This document shows positions 35,631 to 48,555 of a stretch of 64,000 nucleotides of DNA, one piece after another (within the stretch, counting starts at the first letter, position 1; each line of letters starts with the position of its first letter). Position numbers and translations under genes: made by a program. The notes under the pieces are model-generated. The model was given only the letters and a program-made list of their open reading frames with translations. It did not search any database and was not told the origin of the DNA. This DNA is from Prunella strophiata (Eukaryota; Chordata; Aves; Passeriformes; Prunellidae), in contig JAZBQD010000030.1 of the NCBI GenBank assembly GCA_036583965.1, positions 83,084,800-83,148,799 of the forward strand, written 5' to 3'.

Positions 35631-38600
35631 AACTTTTACTATGTAGATCATACTCATGTATGTGTGAATACATGTAACAAAGAACTGTGTGTACTTTAAA
35701 GCACATACTGCAAAGCAAAAATATATGTATGCACACACACATGAACACATTCATTCTGAGGTTATGGACACTTTAACATAGAATGCACTTCACAGGAACT
35801 TTTTAAATTGAAAGGCAGGTGTCATCAAAGAAGCAAGCCTTGAGAAAGTAAGCGTTGTATATTGTCACTACAAAACTTTGATTGTCATAGAAATTTTTGA
35901 ACAGCTGTAATCATGTATAAAGTCAGTATTTAGTAACATCCTTTGTAAATGCTGCCATACACACTAATCATAAAGCAGTAAAGTTACACTGGTAAGTTTA
36001 AAATAAGTTATTTATGTTGCAGATCCATCAACTACCATTTCATCAAACCAAATTTATTTTTCTTTGCTAAAATTTTTGGGGTTTATATATATAATAATAC
36101 ATATTTTCCCAGCCCAGGATGGACATAGTTTTTAATGATCTCTTGCTTCTCTTCTGCAGTAAGCAAGATGATCATGGGAGTGTTTTTGGTCTTTGGAGAC
36201 ATATACAGGTTTATAATATTTCAAACAAGCATTTTAAGTGTCCATCAACAGTGACATGAATCTTTTGTAAGTACTGTAAATGTACAGCACATTTTCCTTC
36301 CCTTGGACTGATTCCAGCTGCCATGTAATTTTGAAAAAGAACAGCACATTTCTAGTATAATTTAGCTGAGAATTCAACTACTGTCAATGTGCTCTACATC
36401 TGCTGTAGATTTAAAGATTGTTATTCAAGTGAAAGCATAGAAGATGTCTCAGGTTATTTGTTACTTCGACATGAAATCACCTAGCTGTAGCCTTTTTTAA
36501 ACATGCATTCATATTATTTAACATTCTTATAACATTGTATGTTAATGTAAAATATATTTGCATAATATGCATATAAGTATATTTTCTCAATATTTTTCTT
36601 TCCTGTGCTTGCTATCGTGACCGCATGTTATGTCATATTTTTGTTTCTGTGATGTTATAACTTTTTATTCTCTAGAGTTGAGCAAATAGAGCACTTCTGA
36701 TACTTTGATTCAGTAATGGAGCATTTTCATATTTTATTTATATACTGAAAGTATACGCCTACACTTACCAAGGTAGTGTGCTGCCATCACAGATCACAAG
36801 AGTATGTTTTGTTTCAGCATCAACTGTGTTCTAACATACCCTTCATGCAAATGTGACCATTTTAATTTTGATCCCAGTTCATTCCTTCACTGGGATTCCA
36901 ACTTTTTTCAGTCTAGCAGATTGTAGTCATCGAGGTATGCCAATTTCAGATCTGTAAACCTAATTTGTTATTTAGCAGAACTAAATCTTTCTAAAGAAAA
37001 GAAGATATATTTTTTGTAAACAGTGTTTCTATCATGTACATTCTCAAATAACAACAAATACAGTAGCATAAATAGATTTAAAAAAATAGAATTCAGGCTT
37101 AGCCCTGACAGTTCTCTGCATGCGAAATTCCTGTGGACATAAATGGGATTTTTTGACAGAGAGCTTTGAATGCTAGCTGGAGACTTCTATGGGCAAAAAT
37201 ATGTGTGGATATGCCTCTAGCAAAACCACCAAATAGGGATGAAACTGAAAAGGCCACCCTGGCTCTGTAACAACCACCCCCTGTTCTCGCCAGGACTTGA
37301 TTTACCTGTGAGTAGAGCACCGGGACTTGGGTTGCTGCTGTGCACAGCCCACTACTGTTCCCACCCCTATCTGCAGCTGAACTGTGAAACTTTGCTCTGG
37401 ACTGAAATTCCAGCGTAGATGAGCCTGCTGTGCAAAGGTGTCTCAGTTCATCCCCAAGGCTGCTCCTTGAGCATGGACGGGCTGGGCACAGTTGCCTTGC
37501 GGCGCCGCCGCAGTGCGATCCCCAGCCAGGAATGTTCACCCGGCTGCTGCCGTGGGCAGGATCAGCTCTGCAGCCCTGCTGCGTCCTTGGCAATGGTGCA
37601 AAGTGGCTGAAGCTGCAGTTTTTAAGCACTGTATCTGCAGACAACTACACAGCATGAAGAGCCTCAAAGGAACCCGTGTAGCTGGAGGAGAAAAACTTGG
37701 TGTTTAAAAGCTCCTCAGCATTAAGTCCCATTGGTACAGTGCAATGTATGTGAGCTCTCTAATATATCTCCAGACTGTGAAGGGATTATAGATCACATTT
37801 TCATATTTATAATCAAAGTAACTAACAATTAACACCCTCCCAAAGTACATATTAGATAGAATTATTGAAAACCTCTCCTAAGTTTTTATCTTAATAGCAA
37901 AATATGTTTAAACAAAACTATCTGATTTTAATAGAAATGATGAATGGTAGGCTTTGCTTTAGAAAAACATCCCTACTGAGATTATCTCCAAGCAAGTCTT
38001 CCTGTAAGTGCCCTAAAAGAGCTACCCTAAGAAGTCATATTTGAGAATGGTCCTGCCCTCATGATTTAACCACAGCATTCTCTTTTCTTCAAGCCCCACC
38101 TCTGAGAAGTCACATGGCCAGGCAGAAACTTCAATTAGAAGTGAATTTTTGGTTGTGATAGAAATGTATATTCCAAATCCCACTAAAATCAGTTCTTTGG
38201 TGGCTTCAACCAGAATTTCTAAGAAGGCAGAAAATTGCTCTCTGTACAGAGCAAAGAGGCAGTGTGGATTTTTCAGGGCCCTGCATGTGCAAGAGGATTG
38301 AGTCTCTGAGGACTCTCTCCCTCTCTCACCCTTTGCACTACTGGAGGGCAGCACGTTACTGCAGCCCCCTTCAGGGAACTGTACTCTCCATCTTGCCTGT
38401 CCTTGCAAAAAATAGGCAGTTGCATGTTTCAGCTTTTTCAAAAGATTTCACATTCATTGGTTTAGTCACAAACAGCTTTAACCTTGAACAGATCCAAGTC
38501 TTGGTTTGACTTGAAAAAAGCCAGGAAAATCTTGCTCAAAGTTAGCACTTCATCTTACACACGCGTTTTTTGTGCCTTTTTTTGCCAATTCTGTTCCTCC

Positions 38601-38912
38601 AGTCCCAGCACGACTTCTTACACACAAAAACACACACGTACAACGTGTTAAGAACAGTGTTTGTTTGCCTTGACCTCCCATTTTTCTGGCTTTTGACCCT
38701 GTGCACTAGCTGCAGTATATTATTTTAACCATAGATTGCTTAAGACTAAAAACAGTAATTTCGATTAAATCACACCAGAGTATTGTATTCCATAGCTAAT
38801 TAACTCCTTGTAACTCAACACTACTATAAATAATATTTACACATAATTTGTTTGTAAAAGGCATTACAAAAGAAGTAAACTGGAACTATCTTCTGTTGTA
38901 GCTGAAAGGGTC

Positions 38913-38918
38913 AATAAA
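38913..38918 (+). terminator. GABRB3: possible proximal polyadenylation signal
   Basis: An exact AATAAA occurs 3.4 kb after the stop, with TATGGTGGTTTAAC G/T-rich sequence about 15-25 nt downstream. It may define a shorter transcript. Confidence 0.3.
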
Positions 38919-39778
38919 CAGTAGAAATATTATGGTGGTTTAACTCCAAGTTGATTTCATCCCATTGTAAAGATAAACTAAAACCCAGTCCTTTTTGCTT
39001 AAGGCACAGCTATGTATTTTTGGTATTCTTCTGCAGTGAAAAAAAATATAATGGTAAAACGGAATGATGAAGAGATGCTTTATGAAAATATTGATGAATG
39101 AATATTAATTTATTAAAAAGGATTTAAAAATTATTTGGGTTTTTTTGGTTGGTTTTTTTTTTTTTTTTCTGGGAATGGAGGGAGCATGATGACTGTTTAG
39201 CCAAATTTAATCTTAAATAGCATGTAATGATTAGTCTTACATATTTTACAGAAAAAGACCAAATATGGAAGCATTTTCTAAACAACACACAAATAGAAGA
39301 AGAGATTCAGGAGCATTGAACAACTATATTTCCTAGTGCTTTATATATTTCCTTGATATAGTAGATCAAGGAAGAGGGGAAAAATTACCTCCACTGACTT
39401 AGCAAGATTCTTAACAGCAATCTTCAAACTGTGGCATTGCCAGTTAAGAGCAAAAAAGTTTGTTCTGTGCTTTGTATGAAAAAGCCTGCTTCTACCCAGG
39501 ACACAAAAGAGTTTTTTAATATCAAAACATGACAATTTTTATTTATATGTTTCAGTAATCAAGTACTGTGCACTTATTGCTAAATAAGTTATTTTAGAGA
39601 AGTCAGGATACAGAGAATTTTGTGAATGGGGGTTTTAAAAACACCTTGATGTTAGTGCTACAACCCCATCCCCTAAAACCAAAAAATTCCTTGAAAATTT
39701 GGAAAGCAGGAACAAGCTGTCATATGCCTGCTTAAATTTCATAGTAGCTAATGATATATGTCACAATTTTTAAAAGCA

Positions 39779-39784
39779 AATAAA
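39779..39784 (+). terminator. GABRB3: possible distal polyadenylation signal of GABRB3
   Basis: AATAAA is followed within about 15 nt by CACCGTAGTTGTAATGG, a G/T-bearing downstream element. Its distance from the stop agrees with the usual beta-3 3' UTR size. Inferred only. Confidence 0.4.
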
Positions 39785-39800
39785 ATATTCAGCACCGTAG

Positions 39801-42800
39801 TTGTAATGGCCTTTTATATCAACAGAAAGGCTCCCTCTTATTTCAGCATGTTTTTGCTCACTTTTAGCAATGCTTCCCAGGTTGTAAGTAACATCTATGA
39901 TCTGTTTTTTCTACTCCAGCCTGCATTCTAGAGTAGGAGGGATTAACGCTGTGTAGCAAGCTTAGTTTTGTGATTGGGAATATTTGCTAAGAGATGTGTT
40001 TCTTTGTGTATTTTGGAGACAGATGTATGGATAAAAACTGTTTAATTGCTTATGTACTACTCATTATATCAAAGGAGTTCAGGTTCTAGTAGAAATGGGT
40101 TCTTTTCTCCACATAGTTATGGTCCTGTTAGTATTCCACAGATGTTGGGTTTATAGTCACAACTGTCACAACAGCAAGTGCCACCCGCTAAAAGAGGTAC
40201 AGCAGTAGCTGAAAACTGAACTGAAAGCAGTGGGAATCTCAAGGTTTCTCTGAATTGATTTTGAACAAAGAAATCTCTCATAAGTGCCATCAAACTCCTT
40301 TAAATACAGAGGTCAGAGCTTAACAAAAAGTGTTTCAGATCGTGGGTGTTTAATTTATGTGGTTCTTATAGCTTGTGAGAGCTATAAGACTGGACTCTGA
40401 TGTACACGTTCAGAAAATCAAACCTTTTGACAGTTTTCCCAACATACAGCATCACTTGTACTTGAAAACTAAAGCTGTGTGGATAGAATATGTAATAGTA
40501 CAAAAAATAAAAAACAACTGCCCCTAAAATCAGCCGAAGTTTAAATCACTAATTAACTGAACTTAAGGTAATGCTTAAGCAGGCACAATATTTGTTTGGA
40601 CAACATCCCTTAGCTTTGCAACATTCACTGTGGTATGTCTTTGGCCCAGCACTGCAGCCTAATTGAGGTTAGTGAGTTTTCTTCTCCCCAGTAACAAGAG
40701 AAAACACAGAAAGTGGCCCTGCACTGGCATAGATCCAGCAAGGTAAAGGGAGAGCACCTCTCTGGGTTTTCCCTTTCTGAGCTCTCCAGAAAGACTCTGA
40801 CCCTTTCTCTGAATCCCTCCTTGGAGTCACTGATCATTCCTTTAACTCCAGAGGGAGCCTCAGGCTAACTCAGAATTATCCCCCAGCTTACCACCAGCAG
40901 TTGGGTCGTTTCAGCTCTTATTGCTCCTTCTTCAAAAACCTGGAGATAAAGTGGCTGTTACCCCAGCTGTCAGAAGGTGCACTGGCAAACAGCATGTGGA
41001 CTCAGGGCTAAGATACATCATGGTAATCTTTAGGCTATTCATTTTAATATTGTATTTAAATATATTTCAGTTATGTTCTAGCCTTCAAGGGTTTGCACAC
41101 TTGTCTCCAGATGCTGGTGCTTTTTATATGAATGTACCTGGGACAGAGCATGGGGAGTCTATCTAAACTACTTTAAATCTGCCCAGCAGTACTCTCCTGG
41201 GCATTTCCTCCATCCCTCATCCTCATCACAGGTCACAGTTTGCATTGCCCCTGCACTAGGTTAACCACCCCCCTGCTGAGAGCCCAGACCTGCAGGGTGT
41301 GCTGCCAAGTGCTGGCTTGCTCAGCTGTACCATTAAATCCTCTGCTTGTTAGAAAGTCTCTCACAGATCAGATGCTATAATTAGTCTAACAACGAGCTGC
41401 TGCTTCACACCTTCTCCTAAAATGCCAGCACTGCCACAAGGGACCCTTGTTTTCCCGTCCTTTGAAAAATACTAGAAAAAGAGGAATTTGCAGGCTGTCA
41501 CACAATTAAGAACCTCTCTCTGTTCACCCAGACTCACATTTTGCTTCAAGTTATACATTTCATCTACAGGGACAGAAGTAATTTGGTACAAAATTTCCTG
41601 CCCAGGGCTACTCTTAAGAGTTTGCAGTCCAAAACACAAGTAATGTAGGTAAATGCTGAAGCATTTTAAATTTCTAGCAACAATCTTTGCATCTTTTTTC
41701 CACTGGAGATATTTAATGGGAAAGGCACAAACAACTGCAGGAGCAGGAACCAGCAGACAGTAAATATCCCTACACAAGCTGGCTGAGGGCAAGGCTGGAG
41801 TCAGGCACGTGTGCTCCTCTTGCTTTCAAAGGTCTTTCTTCTCAGCTGAGCAGCTGCAGAGTTTTGATGGAAATTCCAGCTCAGCTGAGAATGATCCTGG
41901 AACATGACCCAGGGCTCTCTTTGGGCAAGTGCTTTAGGCATCTGCCTCTGATGTAAAGAGCTGACAAAAGCACTACATCTAACTGCATCTTGGATGGAGG
42001 GGAGTCTCCTGTCATGAGCAGGCTTTGGGTGCCAGACATGTCCCTGTGAGTGCCTGCAAGGCATGGATTTGGATTCTCCCTACACTCTCTATTTCTTGCC
42101 ACTGTTCCTGGACAGTTGCACACTGGATGTGCTTTTTTACCCTGCAAAGCTGCTGCACAATTCTCCTGCCACAGGAGAAGACACATGGACTGAATTCACT
42201 CCATCTCACATGGCCCATTTATCTGGTATCCAGTTAGTCCTTCCATCTTGGTAAACCCTATTTTTAGCAAACAAAAATACATACTATCATCCTGGCTATT
42301 TAAAGCACACATTTGGAGTTCCAAGCCAACATTTTTAGCCTCATTTCTTCGACTAGCTGCAAAACCATCTCCAAAGAAAGATTTCAGCAGAGGAAACTTG
42401 TGCACAGAAGTGCTGTTGCATGCTGCTCTGCAGCTGGAGTTGCTGTGCTTGAATTTTGCATGCTGATAGGGAGCATGAGAGAGAAATAATGCCAGGGAAA
42501 TGGAAATAATTCCTACACTTTCCTATATTTATAATGTTTTGGATGAAACAGTTTCAGTGCAGATGACAGAAGATATCCTTTGATGTGAGTGATCCCATAT
42601 CATGACCAACAGTGGTTGTCCTCCCTTTGGTGTCAGTGAGAGCTGAGTGTGGGTTCACAGCTTTGGCTGAAAACTCAGAACCACACTGGCTATTGGAAAA
42701 TTACTTCTGATTGTTTGGGGATTGGAAAACTGTGACATGATTTCATTTGCAAATGGAAACAATTTCAAGATATTTCCCCATTAGCTTAACAGGCCTGACT

Positions 42801-45800
42801 CTGTCTTATTCTAAGCTGGAGGACTACTGCATCACTCATTAATTTTTGAATTACTATTTCATTTTCCATTTTTTAATATGAAGCATAGAGGGGTTTTGTT
42901 GGTTTCTCTAAAAACACAATGCCCATTTGCAGCAGGAAAGTAATTAATTTGTGTTATAAATGCATATACAATTGCATTTAGTGCAAGATATTAGAAGTGA
43001 AACACTCTAAAGGATACCCATTACCTCCAACTACTGCTTGGGCATTATTTAAAATACTGCTGACAGTTCTATTTGACAAATATGCTTATTTTATAACAAC
43101 ACTGATTAGGTATTCTATAGGGGAAGTTAATAAAACACACTTCCATGTATCTCATTTGCTTTGACAAGGTAGTTTTTGGTGAAGCCAATACTGGAACAAT
43201 TTGCTAATGACCTCACTGATGTTAAATTTCTCTTGATCATGATTTCTTGCAGACCTGTAACATCCTGAATGCAGATGACAGTTTTGACATTCACAAAGAT
43301 GTAGGTTTAATTATCATCTTGATTACTTGAGCTGGAAAGCCAGATGCCTAAATATCAAGAAAGGTCGAGTAGAACAAATCCTGCATAGTCGGAATCTTTC
43401 AGTTTTGGAAAGGTTGCTTGGATTGAAAGGTGACTTAGAGAATAACAACAAGTAATTCCTTTGCATAACTCTCTTCCTGCACAAAGGAACAATTGTTTAA
43501 CAATGTTTAAACAAGGATTTGATCCTAAAAAAGAGGAAATTTGAGCTGAAATACCAAAGACATGTAAATCACTTCATATAAAAGTGAACAGAAAGGAGAC
43601 ACGAATATATATAAAGACCTGATAGTTTTTCCCAGTGCCCCATGACAGGTAACAGCTTTATTTTTGAGAGGCTCATATAAAGCACAGCAAGCCACCTCTT
43701 TAATAGCAGAGAATTTGTCAATATCCGTTGCCTTTATGTGCATGATTTATAAATCTATTTTCTAAAGCAATTTGAGGGTTGTAAAATCATACCATTATTT
43801 AGTACACAGCTCCTCATGGATTCTGGTTTATCAAGTGTTAGGTAAAGAGGGGAAAAAGCATCTGCTAATCACTCATTAGCTAGAATAGATTCAAGCAAAT
43901 TACTGCTATTATGAGTTCTGATCCAAAGCCCTTTATAGTTGGAAAGAAAAGCTCTCAGAGGTTTCAAAAGGCTTTTCATACCACCTGAAATTAATATTAA
44001 CCAGACTGCTGGAAAATTTACATCTTAATTGACTATATGAAGATCAAGATATAAAAATTTCCAGACTATAAGATGACTATAGGAAAGATCAAAATACAGT
44101 AGTGGACTGAAACTAGGAATTGCAATAGACACAATGGATAGGATTTTTTGTTGATTAATCAACTACATTGTTGATGTTGAGGTGAAGAAGCAGCCAGGTT
44201 GAGTTTTTGTTTGTCCATTGTTGTCCACAAAATCCAGGCTTGCCCCTTAGCAGCAAAATGCTAAACTAAATGAAAAAACCCTCCAAACCACCACCAAAAA
44301 ATGGAAGCAGACTACATCTGGCAGGTCAGAAAACTCTCCCCATCTCCAGATGGCTGGCATCCTACTGCAACAGATAGGTATTTCAATTATTCTTTATTCA
44401 TTAAAATGTTGATATAATATTTAAAGTATTATTGATGTTTAATCAGACATATTACATGCTTTGTTGGAAAGGAAATGTTTATTCGAGACCTAACAGTGTT
44501 GAACCATGTTGAATTTATGGGACAGTTCTAATTTGAGAAGTGAAGAACTTTTGGCCAGAAACTTTCCTATATACAAAACTAAAAACATTGCCTGGCTCTC
44601 GTGCTGCTTCCTGCCCACTGACACCAGTCCAGCAGTCTCAGAGTGAGTTACTACAGGTTTAAAGAACAGAGAAATCACAACAACCAAAATGAAGGAGAAC
44701 CCCCAAGGAGGGGTTACCTGCATGCTGCCAGTAATTTAGCAACTTTGGAAGAATTTCTGTCTAATATTTATTTAGGTGCCATTTATTTGGAGTTCAGTAC
44801 TGGCTAGCATGTCAAAGGATTTGGAAAAGCATATTTAGTAGCTTCAGCTGTAATAAGAGAATGTAGTTGGTAACTTCTGAAGCACTGTCTTCACAGATAT
44901 GCATTCTTTTCCATTGTAAAGTGGTTGTAAAACATGAGGCAAGAGCTGCAGGGGACTGGCTGGGTGAGGGTGAAGACAACTGTGGAAATTTTTAGTACAC
45001 TCAGTCTTATTGATAATTGCTAGCTAACAAAAAGGTTGCAGCAAATCCTCCCTTCAATTCCATTTTCATTGGCTTTTTCCAAAGACCTGAACATTAGAGC
45101 CTCCTGCCTTGCCAAAGGCAGGCAGTCCTGTCACTGATTCTTTCCATCAGGCTCTAGTTTTAAATCCCAGATGTTGCCCCAGTGGCACCAATTGAGAGGA
45201 CAGTGCACACCCTTGCTGTTCAGATGGGTAGAAAACTCTCCAGGATGAAAGTATTTATGATTGATTTTCCCCCTTTTGCTCTTTTGCCAAAATTGTCCTC
45301 TAGCTCAAATAGCCCTTCTCCATCTGGCATTTACTCTTGGTATATTTCTAGAGAGAAATCACATCCTTCTCAACCTTCCTTTTGCTAAACTGAAACAAAT
45401 TCAGTTATTTTAAGTCACATTGTGTCCTTTTCTCCCCTGACCACCATCTTAGTCTTTCACCTCTTGCAGAAAAAAAAAAAAAATATAATAACCCTCTTTA
45501 TGGATCATAAATGACAAAATTATTATACACTGTTCCTACTGCTTTTATTCCTCCTTATCCTGTCCTCTCTTGTGTCATTTCAACACACTCTCCCAATAAC
45601 AATCATCAGTCTCTTCCCCTGCCCAGTCCTTAGCTCGTCATTTATTTGTCTTTTGTGTCTGTAATTCTCTTTTCCCTGCTGTGTCCACTTGCTTTCTGAC
45701 ATAGGCAATGGATATTTTCCAAGATGCCACATTTCCTCCATGAGGTCTTGGGACTCAGACTTAACACACCTTCTGTTACAACATCAGCATTAATGCTGGC

Positions 45801-47489
45801 AGGAAGAGACTTTAAAAGCTGGATTATTTTGGGGTTTAAAACTGAAGTCATTGCCCATATATGAAGCCAGGTGCTCAGGGCAGGGCTGTGTCAAACCTCA
45901 GCACCTCCTTTTGCCAGCTCAGCTAAGTATAAAAAATGCTTACAAATGTCACCCTTGATGAACACCAGGGAAAATCATTGGCAATGGCAACAACCAGCCA
46001 AAGTGCAGAGCAGTGCACTGCACACCTGGCTGCCCACTGTGTGTCGTGCTCCACTTTCTGGGAGGATGTGTACTCCCAGCTCCAGGGGAGCTGGTGGATG
46101 GCCATCCCTAGAAACCTGCATCTCCCCTTTTTCTAAATAATGATGGAGCTGATGGGATGCCATATCACCCTGTGTGCCAGGAAAAGCCTCTCTGTGGCTC
46201 TGGGGATGCTCTACAGCTCATCCTAAAAGCCTGAGAAGATGCTCTGTAAAGGGTCATGTGCAATACCAAGAACAATTTGTAGAATTAAATACATATCTTG
46301 TTTACATGACAATTCTTTTTGGTTTACCATTCATACTGTACCAAGCATGAAAACAACCTTGAAGAGGCAATTGTTGAGTGCTCTGCTAAAATTTGTTCTC
46401 ATCAGAGCTGTCACTGAAGGACAAGAGGATTATTTACATGCTTTTTTTTTTTTTCTCATAACAGAGTACTTGTCACAGCTGCAGTTGTGGGCTTTTTTAA
46501 ATCTAATTGCAGACTTGAAATGCAAATGACTGTAAAATTTCACAGACTTATTTTAAAAATATAGATTTTAGCATACTACTTTTTGTTGCCTGAGAGTAGC
46601 ATGTTTTTTGTTGTCTGGGGGTATTTATGTTGAAACTTCCCAGGCAGTCAAAATGCCAAGCTTACACTACAGACATCCCTGTAGTGCCAAATACAAATGT
46701 ATGTAATATTAGGGACATATTTTGCATGTACTGAAGAAAGTACATTACAGACAAGCATGCTCTCTGCAGTCCTTAATTCCCATTACTGTGTATTAATTAA
46801 TGCAATATATTGCAAGTCCTTATCTGCATTATTTTTTCCTGCAGTATTTACATACTAGGGTGGGCCAAAATTGCAACAATTGCCTGGCTAAAAAGTCTGA
46901 ATATTTGAAGCTGGCAGGGGGATGCTTGGATGCTCAAAATTCTCAATCAGAAGTAAGCAAATGTAAATTTGCCCTCAGGAGCACTGGTCTGTGATGGTGG
47001 GGTCAGGTGCTGGTGTGCAGTTTGGACCAGGCAGCTGCTCCATGGATCCTGCAGCTGCTGGCTTGGAGGCTGTGATGCTGGTGGTTCCTACCTTTCTATT
47101 TTTAAGGATCTTGGCCTTTAATATTTGCACTAGAGTGTAGTTGTGTACTCACTAAAAAAAGCAGGATGAATCCCAGTTGTGGGAACAAATTGCTTTCACT
47201 GAGAACAAACCAAGTGGTTATTAACATAACACGCCAGTAGGAGCCTTGCCAGCCTTGACTTAAGCCTCCAGGCAATAATGCAGTGCAAATAGCATTAGAT
47301 TGCAACTAAAAGCTTGAAACTGAGGAACAGAAGAGTTTCAGAGCAGGTGTGTAGCAAGCAAAAACTAATAGAAGAGGAAGACACAATAAGGATCTCTAAC
47401 AACACAGAAAGTTTTGGCTTCTCTGAAAAAAAATACTCCAAAAATTGAGCTGGCATGTCAGTGCCATCATTTTTTATGCACATGCACAG
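39801..47489. other. intergenic DNA downstream of GABRB3
   Basis: No gene, RNA or recognisable transposable element is seen in this 7.7 kb. It is mostly AT-rich. The short, slightly GC-richer stretches at 41.8-42.2 and 45.9-46.2 kb have open frames on both strands with no protein motif, and an A-run sits at 45470-45483. Confidence 0.6.
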
Positions 47490-48555
47490 AGTCATAAAAT
47501 TATAAATTTATTAAGGTTGTAAAAGACTCCAAGGTCATCAAGTCCAACCATTACCCTAATTCTGCCAGGTCCACCACTAAACCTTATCCCTAAGCACCAC
47601 ATCTACAAATTTTTTAATACTTCCAGGGACAGTGACCCCTTTCCCTGGGCAGCCCGTTCTAAGGCCTGACCACCCTTTCAGGGGAGAAACTTTTCCTAAT
47701 ATCTTATATAAACCTCCCATTAACACAACTTGAGGCTGTTTCCTTTTTGTCCTATTGCTTGCTACTTTTAAGAAGAGGCAACTCCCAACTTGCTACAAGA
47801 CTCTTTCAGGTGGTTGTAGAGAGTGATAAGGTCTCACCTGAGCCTCCTTTTCTCCAGGTTAAACAGCTGCTCCTTGTAAGACTTGTGCTCCAAATCCTCC
47901 ACCAACTCCATTGCCCTCCCTGGACATGCTCAAGAACTTTGATGTCTTTCTTGAATTGAGGGGCCCAGAACTGAGCACAGGAATTTGAGGTGCAGCCTCA
48001 TCAGTGTTGAGTACAGGGGGAACAATCCCTGCCCTGCTCCTGCTGGTCATACAATGGCTGATACAGGCCAGGTCACCATTGGCCTTCTTGGCCACTTGGA
48101 CACTGCTGGTTCATGTTCAAATCCTGTAAAGCAGCACTCACAGGTCCTTATGGCTGGATATCTTTCCAGCCACTCTTACACAGGCTTGTAGTGCTGCATG
48201 GTGTTTTGTGACCCAAGTGCAGGACTGTTTCTTTGCCTTGTTGAACCTCACACCATTGGCCTTGGCTCATCGGTCCTGGCTGCCTCTGCAGAGCCTTCCT
48301 GCCCTCCAGCAAACCAACACTCCCACCCAAAGTGGAGTTATCTGTAAAGTGACTGAGGGTGCTCTTGATCTCCTCATCCAGAGCATGGATAAAGATATTA
48401 AACAGGGCTGGCCTCAACACTGAGCCCTGGGGAACCCCACTAGTGACCTGCCACCAGCTGGATGTAACTCCATTTACCAACACTCTGAGCCCAGCCATCC
48501 AGCCAGCTTTTTACTTGGTGAAGTGTGCTCCTCTCCAAGCCTTCACATCTAGTGT
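47490..48555 (-). mobile_element. CR1 LINE with reverse-transcriptase remnant, minus strand
   Basis: This is the longest CR1 here, about 1.07 kb, diverged. Its 3' UTR occupies the left part (CAAGGTCATCAAGTCCAACC, CTGGGCAGCCCGTTCTAAGG, TTTTCTCCAGGTTAAACAGC). The right part encodes, on the minus strand at 48148-48498, TSGVPQGSVL, NIFIHALDEEIKSTLSHF and GGSVGLLEGRKALQR, motifs of the CR1 reverse transcriptase. The catalytic Phe-Ala-Asp-Asp is changed to Phe-Thr-Asp-Asn, so the enzyme is dead, and the frame is not intact beyond this piece. Confidence 0.93.

Larger units (their letters stand above)
35518..39800 (+). other. GABRB3: GABRB3 3' untranslated region (inferred extent)
   Basis: The region after the stop is AT-rich and TE-free, with many ATTTA words, an AT-repeat hairpin at 35578-35630 and a GC-rich interruption at about 37240-37650. 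The inferred end follows AATAAA at 39779. The resulting length of about 4.3 kb is close to the roughly 4-kb 3' UTR I recall for mammalian GABRB3. An earlier AATAAA at 38913 could give a shorter form. The 181-codon antisense frame at 37099-37644 lies in the GC-rich part and has no recognisable domain. Confidence 0.55.

Noticed and set aside
37099..37644. 181-codon open frame on the minus strand, the longest apart from the receptor
   Set aside because: It lies in the GC-rich block of the GABRB3 3' UTR, where stops are rare in several frames. It has no domain, signal or recognisable similarity.
48148..48498. 116-codon minus-strand protein with a reverse-transcriptase motif, possibly a domesticated gene
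   Set aside because: It is part of an ordinary 5'-truncated CR1, its catalytic Asp-Asp motif is altered and the frame is not intact on either side.
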